Origin: Mycolicibacterium wolinskyi
GTDB lineage: Bacteria; Actinomycetota; Actinomycetes; Mycobacteriales; Mycobacteriaceae
DNA: 64,000 bases
Direction: 5' to 3'
NCBI RefSeq assembly: GCF_002101965.1
Contig: NZ_LQQA01000010.1
Coordinates: 124,001 to 188,000 of the forward strand
Part shown: positions 8,689 through 17,577 of the stretch, piece after piece
How the letters are laid out: each line of letters opens with the position of its first letter
How positions within the stretch are numbered: position 1 is the first letter of the stretch
Notes under the pieces: generated by a model
What the model was told of the DNA's origin: nothing
Seen by the model: the letters and a program-made list of their open reading frames with translations, nothing else
Databases searched by the model: none
Made by a program: the position numbers and the translations under genes

Positions 8689-9291
8689 CTATGCGCCAGG
8701 CTTGAGCAACTCCAGGTCGATGACCGCGGGAACGCTGTCCACCCCGACATAGCCGGGCAGAATGTCGGCGAACTGCTCGATGGCGTCGCCGAATCTGGAC
8801 CGGTACCGATCGAACAGCGGCGCGGCCAGCGCGACCGTGACGAAGCGGACACCGCCGGACGACAGCGTTTGCGCAAGATGGCGCCAAAGTTGTTCGGAGA
8901 CACCTGTTTTGCGATGTGACGCAACCACCGCGTGCGTGGCGAGTTCGGCGACGCGGTTCGGCGAGACGGTGGCGAAGAACGCCTGCCAGTCGCGGTAGAT
9001 CAGGTTCGCGTGCCCGGCGACGTAGGCCGTGCTGAAGCTGTCGATGCCGAGGTCGGGGTTCGCCCGCAGCACCCGCGCGATACCGACGGGCTGCTCGTCC
9101 CCGCCGAGCCCGACGAAGAACTCCGACGACTGCTCCCAGCGCCGGAAGTGACACATCTCGCCGGCCGCGTCGTCGTCGGCGCCGGAATACCCGTTCCCCT
9201 GCCCGAAGACCTCGTACTCCCAGCGTTTCGCCCGTCCGAATCGCTCGTCGGAACTGTCGATCCGGTCGATCTGCAGCACTGGCGCCGACAT
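8689..9291 (-). CDS. GNAT-fold acyltransferase, LuxI/N-acyl amino acid synthase-like
   Basis: A 200-residue protein. ATG at 9291 is chosen because AAGGAGG lies 8 nt upstream; the longer frame to 9336 would include that site. The N-terminal half has the pattern of autoinducer-synthase-like GNAT proteins: RWEYEVFGQGNGY, then DDDAAGE, a strand EFFVGLGG, VGIARVLRANP, and a region ending DSFST. The C-terminal half (ELATHAVVASHRKTGVSEQLWRHL) looks like the acyl-CoA/ACP-binding helix of the fold. Transfer of an acyl chain to a small amine is the inferred role; neither substrate is known. It may be cotranscribed ahead of fadD (48-bp gap). Confidence 0.55.
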   Translation of the reverse strand: MSAPVLQIDRIDSSDERFGRAKRWEYEVFGQGNGYSGADDDAAGEMCHFRRWEQSSEFFVGLGGDEQPVGIARVLRANPDLGIDSFSTAYVAGHANLIYRDWQAFFATVSPNRVAELATHAVVASHRKTGVSEQLWRHLAQTLSSGGVRFVTVALAAPLFDRYRSRFGDAIEQFADILPGYVGVDSVPAVIDLELLKPGA

Positions 9292-9740
9292 CGGCCACCC
9301 CTCCTTTGTCGTACAGCAAACATTCAGCAAGCTCACAGGAAGCTCGCCTCTACGGAACTCAGCACCGGGCGGAACTCAACACTCCCCACCGCCCCGGCGC
9401 CGAATCACAAGCAACATAGAACGAAACACCGCGCCCGGTGGGGGCTCCGTTTCCGGCCGGGAGCATCGATCCAGGTCGCTTGACCGGATTACCGCATGAA
9501 CCGCCAACCCTGTCAGCAAACATCGACGCACTCGATCACGCAGATACGAAATCCGCACACTGCCACCGTGTTCCGCTTCGACGACAGCGGCCCGGTGACC
9601 GCAGAACGCACATCTGGAGCACTTTGCTGTCCGGCAAGGTGTAAGTCACACAAACTCGGCCGCAGAACCGGGAACGAAAGGAGTTTCCGAAACGATGTAT
9701 GGAGAGGAAGATGTGAAGTAACTGAGGAGAGGTGCGGTCA
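9292..9740. other. Intergenic region, 449 bp
   Basis: Non-coding spacer between the divergent acyltransferase (start 9291) and the secreted protein (start 9741). Short frames cross it on both strands, but none combines a ribosome binding site with a plausible protein. The last 100 bp, with a run GAACGAAAGGAGTTTCCGAA around 9671-9690 and AG-rich patches before 9741, probably holds the leader of the secreted protein. No riboswitch class was recognised. Confidence 0.4.
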
Positions 9741-10052
9741 ATGCGCGTGAAGTGGTCCCTGGTTGCAGTCGCTGCAGCTGCGATCGGGGTGGTGGGCGCG
9801 CCTGCCGGTCTCGCCTCCGCCGAGGAAACGGCTCAGCAGGTGATCAGCCGCCTGCAGTCCGAGGGTTACACGGTCAACATCGACCGGGTCGGAACCGCGC
9901 CGCTGGACCAGTGCGTCGTCACCAGCGTGCGCAACCCCCAGCAGGTCAAGCAGTGGGTGCCCTACATCGGCCCGGGCTTCAACAACGACCGCGCTCTTGT
10001 CGAGGTCGTCACCAGCCAGACGGTGTCCGTCTCGCTGAACTGCCAGCGCTGA
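9741..10052 (+). CDS. Small secreted protein, 'APLDQC' family (paralogue 1)
   Basis: A 103-residue exported protein. ATG at 9741 is preferred over GTG at 9732 because GAGGAGA at 9724-9730 is correctly spaced from it. A signal peptide (hydrophobic residues 5-24, cleavage near ASA-EE) precedes a mature domain of about 76 residues with the pattern LQSEGYTVNIDRVG - APLDQCVVTSVRNPQ - TVSVSLNCQR, two cysteines that could form a disulfide. Paralogues are at 15714-16028 and 26397-26702. The family is common in mycobacteria and of unknown function; likely periplasmic or secreted. Confidence 0.8.
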   Translation: MRVKWSLVAVAAAAIGVVGAPAGLASAEETAQQVISRLQSEGYTVNIDRVGTAPLDQCVVTSVRNPQQVKQWVPYIGPGFNNDRALVEVVTSQTVSVSLNCQR

Positions 10053-10073
10053 GACAACCGTTCGAACCGCGCG

Positions 10074-10796
10074 TCACTCGCGCCCCGGTCGCTGCCGGGT
10101 CATGCGCTCCCGGATCGGCACGTAGTGCGCGCGGATCGCGGCGCGCAGTTGCTCGGCGTCACCCATCTCGATCGCGTCGAGTATGGCGACGTGCGCGTTG
10201 ACGGTGGCCTGCAGATCGTCGGGCGGGCCGACCGCACGGGAGGCCAACGCGTGCACGTCCCAGAACGCACCTGTCATACCCACTGCGAGCGCGCCGGTGG
10301 TCTCCATCAGCAGCAGATGGAATTCTCTGTCCTCGGCGGCGAACTCCTGCCCCTGCGCGGCCTTTTCGGCCATCGTCTCGGTGAGGCGCCGCATGCTCAG
10401 TGCCGCCTGCGGGGTGAGGCGCTCCATGATCTGTCCGGCGAGGCTGGTTTCGATCAGCTCCCGGAAGTCAACCAGCTCGGCGAAGACGTGTAGGCCGTCC
10501 TCGGCGTTCAGCATGCCCCGGAAGGCGAGCGATTCCACCATGGCGCGAAAGCTCAGCCGCCCGACGTAGGTGCCGTAGCCGTGGCGCACCTCGACGATGT
10601 CGAGCGCGGACAGCGTCTTGATGGCCTCCCGGATGCGGGACCGGCTGACGTTGAGCTGCTGGCTGAGTTCGTTCTCGGTGGGCAGCGGATCGCCTGGAGA
10701 CAGCCGATTGGCGAGGATGTACTCCTTGATGCGGCTCACCACGGTGCCGCCCCCGAGATCTGTGGGAGCGATGAGGCTCGACACATCGTGCTGCAT
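10074..10796 (-). CDS. GntR-family regulator (FadR/FCD), probable sialic-acid regulator
   Basis: A 240-residue transcription factor: an N-terminal winged helix-turn-helix (residues 17-80, including [20 protein letters not shown]) followed by an FCD ligand-binding domain (about 95-225) with metal-ligand-type Asp/His residues ([19 protein letters not shown]). Divergent from nanT with two copies of ACATC-N-GATGT between the starts, so it probably represses nanTAKE and itself and is released by a sialic-acid pathway intermediate. E. coli NanR is also an FCD-type GntR regulator, but its operator is a different GGTATA repeat, so this is an analogue by context. Start is the ATG at 10796. Confidence 0.8.
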   Translation of the reverse strand: MQHDVSSLIAPTDLGGGTVVSRIKEYILANRLSPGDPLPTENELSQQLNVSRSRIREAIKTLSALDIVEVRHGYGTYVGRLSFRAMVESLAFRGMLNAEDGLHVFAELVDFRELIETSLAGQIMERLTPQAALSMRRLTETMAEKAAQGQEFAAEDREFHLLLMETTGALAVGMTGAFWDVHALASRAVGPPDDLQATVNAHVAILDAIEMGDAEQLRAAIRAHYVPIRERMTRQRPGRE

Positions 10797-10869
10797 CGAC
10801 GGATCCGGTCCTTCCAGGCTCGACGGGTTTCGCTCGGGTCAACAGACATGTCCTGGCAACGAAGGTACT

Positions 10870-10880
10870 ACATCAGATGT
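10870..10880. promoter_or_regulatory. Operator-like palindrome ACATC-A-GATGT
   Basis: Perfect 11-bp palindrome 74 bp upstream of the GntR regulator start and 127 bp upstream of nanT. The same palindrome with a different centre base recurs at 10978. Probable binding site for the divergent GntR/FCD protein. Confidence 0.6.
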
Positions 10881-10977
10881 CCTTCGCAGCGGTGGCGCGA
10901 GTTATCTACCAGGCCTGAAGACGGGCCTTGTGCTGAGCGTCACTGCGCTCTACCGTCTACACGACATAGGACATCAG

Positions 10978-10988
10978 ACATCCGATGT
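10978..10988. promoter_or_regulatory. Operator-like palindrome ACATC-C-GATGT
   Basis: Second copy of the palindrome, ending 18 bp before the GTG start of nanT, so a bound protein would cover the ribosome binding site region or the transcription start. Half sites (GGACATC) also occur just upstream at 10969-10975. It supports regulation of nanT by the adjacent GntR regulator. Confidence 0.6.
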
Positions 10989-11006
10989 TCAAGGGAGAGC
11001 GATGTG

Positions 11007-12488
11007 GTGAGCACGGTCGGCGGCAGCACCAAAGAACCCACTGTCTGGTATCGGCAACTCACGCGACGGCAGTGGAAGGCGTTCGTCGCCTCGTGGCTCG
11101 GATATCTGCTCGACGGGTTCGACTTCGTGATCATCACGCTCGTCCTCACCGAGGTGATCCGAGAATTCCAGCTCACACCGGTGATGGGCGCAACGCTGGT
11201 GTCGGCGGCGTTCATCTCCCGCTGGTTCGGCGGTTTGGCTCTCGGTGCGTTCGGTGACCGGTTCGGCCGAAAGAACGCAATGGTCGTGAGCATCGCGTTG
11301 TTCTCGCTCGGGTCCGTACTGTGTGCGATCGCGCCCGGCTACTGGGTTCTGTTCGCCGCGCGGCTGTTGATCGGCCTCGGCATGGCGGGCGAATACGGTT
11401 CCAGCTCGACGTATGTCATCGAGTCCTGGCCAAAACACATGCGCAACAAGGCTTCCGGGTTCTTGATCAGCGGATTCTCGATCGGCGCCGTGCTGTCCGC
11501 GCAGGCCTACCGGTTCGTGGTGCCCGAATGGGGCTGGCGCGCACTGTTCGCGATCGGCCTGGTCCCCATCGCACTCGCGCTGTGGCTGCGCCGGACCCTG
11601 CCCGAGTCCGACGACTGGGAGCGCGCCAGGGAGCAACACCACGCCGGCACCCGCACCGCGGCACCCGATATGTTCAGCACGCTCTACAAGGGTCGCCGGT
11701 CCGTGTTCAACGTCGTGGCAACCATCCTCGCGTTCAGCGCGTTGTTGCTCATCTTCACCCACACCGTCGGCAACCCGTTCGCAGTGGCCGCGCTCGCGCT
11801 TCTTGCCGCGGCGGTGTTCGTGTCGTTCATGGTGCAGTTCGAAGGATCCCGCTGGCCAACCGGTTTGACCGTGATGGTGGTCATCTTCACCGCATTCCTG
11901 TACTCGTGGCCGATTCAGGCGTTGTTGCCCACCTACCTCAAGACCGATCTCGAACTCGACCCGGCGGATGTCGCGAACATCTTGTTCTTCTCCGGCTTCG
12001 GCGCCGCGGTCGGCTGCGTCGTCGCGGGCTTCACCGGCGACCGATTCGGCACCAGGCGGGCGTATTGGATGAGTCTCGTCATCTCACAGGTGCTGATCTT
12101 CCCGGTATTCCTCGTCGGGGGCCACAATCTTCTCGTTCTCGGCCTGCTGTTGTTCCTGCAGCAGGTGTTCGGACAAGGCATCTCGGGACTGCTGCCCAAG
12201 TGGATCGGTGGTTACTTCTCGGTCGAGAAGCGTGCGGCCGGCCTCGGATTCGCCTACAACGTAGGCGCATTGGGCGGTGCGGTGGCCCCGGTACTGGGGG
12301 CAGGCCTCGCCACGAAGATGCCACTCGGCACCGCTCTGGGCGTGCTGTCCTTCGGGCTCACCGCCGTTGTCATCGTCTTGATCGGCATCAACGCCCCGCT
12401 GCGGGTCCAACGGCTGGTCAAACCCAAACACGTCTGGCCGACCGACAGCACCGAGACGATGCCCGATGCTGCGCCCGCCGACAAGTAA
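11007..12488 (+). CDS. nanT: Sialic acid transporter, MFS (NanT)
   Basis: A 493-residue major facilitator carrier expected to import N-acetylneuraminic acid with protons. It tracks E. coli NanT closely over its whole length as I recall it: [12 protein letters not shown] near residue 30, [78 protein letters not shown] and [14 protein letters not shown]. The central extra helices characteristic of NanT (about residues 240-290) are present. GTG at 11007, with AAGGGAGAG at 10991-10999, is the chosen start; GTG at 11004 is possible. First gene of nanTAKE, divergent from the GntR regulator. Confidence 0.92.
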   Translation: MSTVGGSTKEPTVWYRQLTRRQWKAFVASWLGYLLDGFDFVIITLVLTEVIREFQLTPVMGATLVSAAFISRWFGGLALGAFGDRFGRKNAMVVSIALFSLGSVLCAIAPGYWVLFAARLLIGLGMAGEYGSSSTYVIESWPKHMRNKASGFLISGFSIGAVLSAQAYRFVVPEWGWRALFAIGLVPIALALWLRRTLPESDDWERAREQHHAGTRTAAPDMFSTLYKGRRSVFNVVATILAFSALLLIFTHTVGNPFAVAALALLAAAVFVSFMVQFEGSRWPTGLTVMVVIFTAFLYSWPIQALLPTYLKTDLELDPADVANILFFSGFGAAVGCVVAGFTGDRFGTRRAYWMSLVISQVLIFPVFLVGGHNLLVLGLLLFLQQVFGQGISGLLPKWIGGYFSVEKRAAGLGFAYNVGALGGAVAPVLGAGLATKMPLGTALGVLSFGLTAVVIVLIGINAPLRVQRLVKPKHVWPTDSTETMPDAAPADK

Positions 12489-12518
12489 CACCTTCAACAC
12501 GTTCCAGGAGCCACCGAC

Positions 12519-13466
12519 ATGAGCACCGCAGGCAAGCTGACCGGAGTCATCCCCCCGGTCGTGACCCCACTCACCGACGACCGCCGCCTCGACATCGCGT
12601 CGTTCGAGCGGATGATAAACCGACTCATCACGGCCGGGGTGAACGGCCTGTTCGTGCTCGGATCCACCGGTGAGGTGGCCTTCTGCACCGATTCCCTACG
12701 GGCACAGATCATCGAGGAGGCGGCACGGATCATCGACGGCCGCGTCCCGTTGCTCGCCGGTGTCATCGACACCCAGACACCACGGATGCTCGACCACGTC
12801 GCCGCGGCCACGGCCGCCGGGGTCGACGCGGTGGTCGCCACCGCACCCTTCTACGCGGTCACGCACGCCGAACAGATCAGGCGGCACTTCGAGATCCTCG
12901 GCGATCGCTCGCCGGTTCCGGTGTACGCCTACGACATACCGGTCGCGGTGCACACCAAACTCGATCCCGGCATGCTCGTCGACCTCGGCCGCGCGGGCGC
13001 GATCGCGGGCGTCAAGGACTCATCGGGAGACGACATCTCGTTTCGCAGGCTGTGCCTCAAGAACCGGGCAGCAGGCGAACCGCTGACATTGCTCACCGGG
13101 CATGAGTTCGTCGTGGACGGCGCCTACCTCAGTGGTGCGCACGGCTCGGTCCCCGGCCTGTCCAACGTCGACCCCGACGGCTACGTGCGACTACACCGGG
13201 CGTTCCTGGCCGGCGACTGGACGACCATGCGCCAAGAGCAGGATCGTTTGGCGGCTCTGATGGAGATCTGCCTGTCCGCCAAGGCCGTAACGGGCTGGGG
13301 TGCCGGCGTCGGCGCCTTCAAGACCGCGCTCATGCTGCAGGGCATCATCTCGACCAATCAGGTGCCGGAACCGTTCGATGCCCTGAGCGGCGACGACGTC
13401 GACGCTGTACGCGCGATCCTCGCCGCGGTCGGCCCACGCGAGCCGCTGCCCGCAGGCGGACGATGA
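12519..13466 (+). CDS. nanA: N-acetylneuraminate lyase (DapA/NAL superfamily)
   Basis: A 315-residue class I aldolase of the DHDPS/NAL superfamily, expected to split N-acetylneuraminate into N-acetylmannosamine and pyruvate in the cytoplasm. Seen: GSTGE (residues 49-53) binding the pyruvate carboxylate, YDIP with the catalytic tyrosine near 139, and GVKDSSGD with the Schiff-base lysine near 167. Superfamily members with other substrates look alike, so the assignment rests mainly on lying between nanT and nanK-nanE. It follows nanT by 30 bp with an AGGAG site (12507-12511) and overlaps nanK by four bases (ATGA). Confidence 0.8.
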   Translation: MSTAGKLTGVIPPVVTPLTDDRRLDIASFERMINRLITAGVNGLFVLGSTGEVAFCTDSLRAQIIEEAARIIDGRVPLLAGVIDTQTPRMLDHVAAATAAGVDAVVATAPFYAVTHAEQIRRHFEILGDRSPVPVYAYDIPVAVHTKLDPGMLVDLGRAGAIAGVKDSSGDDISFRRLCLKNRAAGEPLTLLTGHEFVVDGAYLSGAHGSVPGLSNVDPDGYVRLHRAFLAGDWTTMRQEQDRLAALMEICLSAKAVTGWGAGVGAFKTALMLQGIISTNQVPEPFDALSGDDVDAVRAILAAVGPREPLPAGGR

Positions 13467-14395
13467 CCGACGCGGTCGCAATCGGTGTGGATCTCGGCGG
13501 CACCAAGACGGCCGCCGGGCTGGTTCTACCGGGCGGCGATGTCGAATTGCATTGCACTGCATCGACTCCAGCCGCCGAAGGGCCCGAGGCGATGATCGAC
13601 AACATCGTCGCCCTCGTCACGGAGATCCGCCACAAAGCCGCACGTAGCGGGTTGCCGACGCCCGCCGCGATCGGCATCGGATCGGCCGGCGTGATCGACT
13701 CCGATCACGGGACGGTGTTGTCGGCGACCCACAACCTGACCGATTGGGGCGGAACGCCGCTGGCGGATCTGATCTCGACGCGCACCGGCCTGCCGGTGCG
13801 CGTCGTCAACGACGTCCATGCGCACGGGATCGGCGAAGCCCGCCACGGTGCGGGCCGAGGCCTCAAGAGGCTGCTGATGGTCGCGGTTGGTACCGGCATC
13901 GGCGGCTCGCTACTCATCGACGGCGCCCACGTGGCCGGCGCCCGGCATGCCGCCGGTCACCTCGGCCACACTCCGACACACGCGGCGGCCGGGCTGCTCT
14001 GCACCTGCGGCCGCACCGGCCACCTCGAGGCGATCGCCTCGGGGACGGGACTTCTCGCGATGTATCACCGCCATGGTGGTAGCGCGCCCGACAACCGAAG
14101 TCTCATCGCATTGGCCGAATCGGGTGATCCGCTCGCACTCGACTGTGTGGCCGTGGCCGCCCGCGCCCTCGGCGAGGCCGTCGGCGGATGGGTCAACACC
14201 CTCGATCCCGACGCCGTCATCATCTCCGGTGGGCTGGCCCAGTCCGGTCCGCTGTGGTGGTCGATGGTCACCGAGGCCGCCCGATCGCACTACATCGACG
14301 CCGTATCAGAATGTCCGCTACTGCCCGCCCAACGCGGCACGCAGGCGGCCATTCTCGGCGCAGCGGCATTCAGCTTGGGCGCCGAACGCCCATGA
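13463..14395 (+). CDS. nanK: N-acetylmannosamine kinase, ROK family
   Basis: A 310-residue ROK-family sugar kinase predicted to phosphorylate N-acetylmannosamine released by NanA. The N-terminal phosphate loop is GVDLGGTKTAAGL (8-20); the catalytic base is in VVNDVHAHG (about residue 117); VGTGIGGSLL is the ATP-binding loop. The ROK zinc motif is present but its last cysteine is replaced: GHxGHxP followed by LLCTCGRTGHLE, His where CxCGxxGCxE would have Cys. His can still bind zinc, and such variants exist in the family. Coupled to nanA and nanE by ATGA overlaps at both ends. Confidence 0.82.
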   Translation: MTDAVAIGVDLGGTKTAAGLVLPGGDVELHCTASTPAAEGPEAMIDNIVALVTEIRHKAARSGLPTPAAIGIGSAGVIDSDHGTVLSATHNLTDWGGTPLADLISTRTGLPVRVVNDVHAHGIGEARHGAGRGLKRLLMVAVGTGIGGSLLIDGAHVAGARHAAGHLGHTPTHAAAGLLCTCGRTGHLEAIASGTGLLAMYHRHGGSAPDNRSLIALAESGDPLALDCVAVAARALGEAVGGWVNTLDPDAVIISGGLAQSGPLWWSMVTEAARSHYIDAVSECPLLPAQRGTQAAILGAAAFSLGAERP

Positions 14396-15072
14396 CCGAC
14401 GTGATCGACGCACTCGCCGGTGGGCTGATCGTGTCCTGCCAGGCCTATCCCGGCGAGCCGTTGCGTCACCCCGACACCATGGCCAGGATGGCCGATGCGG
14501 TCGTCGCGGGCGGCGCGGTGGGCATCCGCGCCGAGGGCGTCGACGACATCTCAACCATCAAGAGCCGCACCACAGTTCCACTGATCGGCCTGTGGAAAGA
14601 GGGCACCGACGGTGTCTTCATCACACCGACGCTCCGCCACGCCACGGCAGTCCGGGAAGCCGGGGCCGACATCGTCGCACTGGACGGTACTCGTCGCGCC
14701 AGACCCGACGGCCGCACGCTCGCCGCGACCATCACGCGGCTGCGAGACAGTGCTCCGACGGTCGTGATGGCCGACTGCGCATCGCTGGACGACGCCCTTG
14801 TCGCACGCGACGCCGGTGCCGACGTCATCGGCACGACGCTGGCCGGATATACCGAGTACCGGCCGATGACCGATGGCCCCGATCTGGATCTGCTGGCGCA
14901 GTTGGTGTCTCGGCTACCCGACGTACCGATCATCGCCGAGGGCCGTGTGCATACTCCCGCACAGGCCCGCGCAGCGCTCGACACGGGTGCGTACGCGGTT
15001 GTCGTCGGGACCGCGATCACGCATCCCACCACGATCACCGGCTGGTTCCGGCAGGCGCTCACCGCGGACTAG
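14392..15072 (+). CDS. nanE: N-acetylmannosamine-6-phosphate 2-epimerase (NanE)
   Basis: A 226-residue TIM-barrel epimerase converting ManNAc-6-phosphate to GlcNAc-6-phosphate. ATG at 14392 overlaps the nanK stop (ATGA). Family features: GGLIVSCQA at the N-terminus, the IKSRTTVPLIGLWKEG stretch, DIVALDGTRRARPDG (with the catalytic-region lysine/acid area), and IAEGRVHTPAQA followed by VVVGTAITHP near the C-terminus. Completes the route from Neu5Ac to GlcNAc-6-phosphate; nagA and nagB, needed to reach fructose-6-phosphate, are not in this window. Ends by overlapping the convergent cupin gene by four bases. Confidence 0.88.
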   Translation: MTDVIDALAGGLIVSCQAYPGEPLRHPDTMARMADAVVAGGAVGIRAEGVDDISTIKSRTTVPLIGLWKEGTDGVFITPTLRHATAVREAGADIVALDGTRRARPDGRTLAATITRLRDSAPTVVMADCASLDDALVARDAGADVIGTTLAGYTEYRPMTDGPDLDLLAQLVSRLPDVPIIAEGRVHTPAQARAALDTGAYAVVVGTAITHPTTITGWFRQALTAD

Positions 15073-15560
15073 CTGCCAGCCGGGTCGTCTGAGAGTGCAT
15101 ACAGCGCTGGAAGATTGACGACGATGGCCTCCTGGGTGCTGCGTGCGATCACGACGACAGCCGGATTGTCGGGATCCGGGTTCTCCTCCCGATGCGGCAC
15201 ATAGGGCGGAACGAACACGTAATCGCCTGGCGCGGTGGCGATGCGCACCTCCTGAACACCGTCATGGAAGACGAACTCAGGGTTGCCGCTGCGCACGAAT
15301 ATGGCCGTCTCGGACTCGCCGTGGTGATGGTTGTCCGAAGCGGTGGCCGGCGAAACATGAGTCTCACCCATCCAGATCTTCTCCGATCCGACGGACCCAC
15401 CACTGATCGCGGCGAACCGCTGCATACCTTCCGTCTGGGCGGTGGACGAGCTGAGTTCCGCTGCCCGCACATGATGTACTCGGGTGCGCTGCGGCCGATG
15501 ACCATGCGCGGCTTCGGTGAGGTCCGGGTGAAACCCGTCGTGCCCTGCAGTGGAACTCAT
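15069..15560 (-). CDS. Cupin-domain protein
   Basis: A 163-residue protein with one cupin beta-barrel. The ATG at 15560 is chosen because AGAAAGG stands 9-15 nt upstream; an in-frame upstream extension to 15614 lacks such a site. Metal-binding motif 1 is HHHGESETAIFVRSG (about residues 78-92) and motif 2 PPYVPHREENP (about 118-128), so a mononuclear metal site is likely. The product's reaction is not predictable; small cupins include isomerases, dioxygenases and sugar-binding regulators. It is convergent with nanE, so it is not part of that operon by orientation. Confidence 0.75.
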   Translation of the reverse strand: MSSTAGHDGFHPDLTEAAHGHRPQRTRVHHVRAAELSSSTAQTEGMQRFAAISGGSVGSEKIWMGETHVSPATASDNHHHGESETAIFVRSGNPEFVFHDGVQEVRIATAPGDYVFVPPYVPHREENPDPDNPAVVVIARSTQEAIVVNLPALYALSDDPAGS

Positions 15561-15713
15561 GATGTTCAGCCTTTCTGGGATCGCTGTCCCCCAGGCTTGC
15601 ACACCGCAGGCCACCCGCGATGGATGCTGAAGCAGTACCCGGTCTTCTCGCCGTTCGGATACGACGTCACCACTCGCACGGCTTGGCGGTGGACACCGCT
15701 GACCGTCGGGCCC

Positions 15714-16028
15714 CTAGCGCGAACAGTCCAGCGACACCGTGATCGTGCGGCGCACGACGACCGGGATCAGATCGAAATCGCGCTTGCCGTTCTTGCCGAT
15801 CCGCTCGACGCGGATGAGCTTGGTCTGAGTCTGCGGATTGCGGACGCTCGTGACGATGCACTGATCCAGCGGCGCACTGCCCACCCGGTCGATGTTGACG
15901 GAAAACCCTTGCGCCTCGAGTTGGCCGATCGTCACGATCGGCGACTCTGCGCTTGCGTGCCCGGCGGGTGCCATGATGGTTCCCACTGCCGCCCCCGACG
16001 CGGCCAGCATGACGATTGAAACTCGCAT
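15714..16028 (-). CDS. Small secreted protein, 'APLDQC' family (paralogue 2)
   Basis: A 104-residue exported protein and paralogue of those at 9741 and 26397. Signal peptide residues 1-27 (MRVSIVMLAASGAAVGTIMA, cleavage near ASA). The mature part keeps the family pattern: IGQLEAQGFSVNIDRVG, APLDQCIVTSVRNPQT, VVVRRTITVSLDCSR, with two cysteines. It has an insertion of basic residues (RIGKNGKRD) between the halves. It shares more with paralogue 3 (IGQLEAQGF, VVVRRTITVSLDCSR) than with paralogue 1. Transcribed alone; the dctA terminator lies upstream. Function unknown. Confidence 0.8.
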   Translation of the reverse strand: MRVSIVMLAASGAAVGTIMAPAGHASAESPIVTIGQLEAQGFSVNIDRVGSAPLDQCIVTSVRNPQTQTKLIRVERIGKNGKRDFDLIPVVVRRTITVSLDCSR

Positions 16029-16113
16029 GGCCGTGTCTTCCTTACCTTCTCGTAAACGTTGTCGTGAATCGGTTCACCTGTGTTACGAGCAGGGCACGGC
16101 AAGGGTTCAACGG

Positions 16114-16150
16114 CGACAGGCCCGGCCGGGTTCACCGGCCGGGCCTGTCG
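16114..16150 (-). terminator. GC-rich hairpin downstream of dctA
   Basis: A perfect 16-bp inverted repeat (CGACAGGCCCGGCCGG and its complement) with a 5-base loop. It starts 7 bp past the stop of dctA on the minus strand. No U-tract follows, as is common for mycobacterial terminators. It separates dctA from the small secreted gene that continues on the same strand. Confidence 0.75.
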
Positions 16151-16157
16151 TCCTCAG

Positions 16158-17522
16158 CTAGACGCGGGCGGGTTCCTCGACAACCGACGGGCGGTGGTCG
16201 TCGACCATCGTGAGCTCGTCGAAGGGATCGTCACCGCGCAGCACCGAGTCGACGCGGTCCTTGTCGATCGTCTTGGTCCATGAACCGACCAGGATGGTGG
16301 CCACGGCGTTGCCCGAGAAGTTGGTCAGCGCGCGGGCTTCGGACATGAACCGATCGATGCCGACGATCAGACCGACGCCGTCGAGCAGGTCGGGGCGGTG
16401 GCTCTGCAGACCGCCGGCCAGCGTGGCCAGGCCGGCACCGGTCACCCCGGCCGCGCCCTTGGAGGCCACGATCATGAACACCAGCAGGCCGATCTGCTCG
16501 GTCACCGAGAGCGGGTCGCCCAGCGCACCGGCGATGAACAGCGACGCCATCGTGAGGTAGATCGCCGTGCCGTCAAGGTTGAACGAGTAGCCCGTCGGCA
16601 CCACGACACCGACCGTGCTGCGATCCACGCCGAGGTGCTCCATCTTGGCGATGAGCCGCGGCAGGGCCGACTCGGAGGATGACGTGGACACGATCAGCAG
16701 GTACTCGCGGGCGAGGTAGCGGACCAGCTTGAAGATCGAGACGCCTGCGACGGTCCTCATGAGCAGCCCGAGCACACCGAACACAAACACCACGCACGTG
16801 AGATAGAACCCGAGCATCAGGGCCAGGAGCTGCGTCACCGCGGACCAACCGGTCTGGCCGACAACGTTGGCGATCGCCCCGAACGCGCCGATCGGTGCGA
16901 GCCACAGGATCATCACCAGTATCTTGAACACGAGCTTCTGCAGCTGCTCGATGCCGCGCAGGATCGGCTGACCCGCATCGCCCATGGCCTGCAGGGCGAA
17001 CCCGACGAGCAGCGCGACGAACAGCGCCTGCAGGACACTGCCGGCGGTCAGTGACGACAGCAGCGTCTCAGGGATGATGCCGCGGACGAAGTCCATCAAA
17101 CCGCCTGCCTCATGCGCGGTTTCGGCGAGCTCGGCGCCCTTGCCCGCGGCGCTGTCCGACAGCTGCATGCCGGTGCCCGGATGCAGAACATTGCCGACCA
17201 CCAGGCCGATCGCCAGCGCGAACGTCGACATCAGCAGGAAGTAGACGAACGCCAGGCCACCGACCTTGCCGACGGTCGCAGCTTTACGTACCGATCCGAT
17301 GCCGAGCACGATCGTGCAGAAGATCACCGGCGCGATCATCATCTTGATCAGATCGACGAACATCGTGCCAAGCACGCCGACGCTCTTGCCGACCTCGGGT
17401 GCCAAGATCCCGACCGCCACACCGGCCAGCACCGCGATGATCACCGCGATGTAGAGCCAGTGCGTGCGGTCCCGGCGCCGCGGCGGCGCCGGCTCCGGTT
17501 GACGGTCCAGGGTGACGCTCAT
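16158..17522 (-). CDS. dctA: C4-dicarboxylate/cation symporter (DctA family)
   Basis: A 454-residue dicarboxylate/amino acid:cation symporter (DAACS family) importing succinate, fumarate or malate. Membrane-spanning, with the family signatures SSSESALPRLIAKMEHLGV (hairpin HP1) and VVPTGYSFNLDGTAIYLTMASLF (TM7, binding-site region), and ASKGAAGVTGAGLATL (HP2). The C-terminal cytoplasmic tail holds charged residues. It is divergent from a CitA/DcuS-type two-component system that probably activates it, with a CRP-like palindrome between them. A glutamate carrier of the same family cannot be excluded, but the regulators favour dicarboxylates. Confidence 0.88.
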   Translation of the reverse strand: MSVTLDRQPEPAPPRRRDRTHWLYIAVIIAVLAGVAVGILAPEVGKSVGVLGTMFVDLIKMMIAPVIFCTIVLGIGSVRKAATVGKVGGLAFVYFLLMSTFALAIGLVVGNVLHPGTGMQLSDSAAGKGAELAETAHEAGGLMDFVRGIIPETLLSSLTAGSVLQALFVALLVGFALQAMGDAGQPILRGIEQLQKLVFKILVMILWLAPIGAFGAIANVVGQTGWSAVTQLLALMLGFYLTCVVFVFGVLGLLMRTVAGVSIFKLVRYLAREYLLIVSTSSSESALPRLIAKMEHLGVDRSTVGVVVPTGYSFNLDGTAIYLTMASLFIAGALGDPLSVTEQIGLLVFMIVASKGAAGVTGAGLATLAGGLQSHRPDLLDGVGLIVGIDRFMSEARALTNFSGNAVATILVGSWTKTIDKDRVDSVLRGDDPFDELTMVDDHRPSVVEEPARV

Positions 17523-17577
17523 CGGGGACTACCTCCAGTTCGACATCGAATGCGGTCTGGAAGTAGGTTCGGCGATG

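Noticed and set aside
11321..12673. 450-codon frame inside nanT in another frame
   Set aside because: Arg/His-rich, overlaps the clear NanT frame completely.
12519..13466. Lysine-pathway dihydrodipicolinate synthase (dapA)
   Set aside because: The superfamily motifs cannot tell, but the gene is coupled inside nanTAKE, so lyase is the better call.
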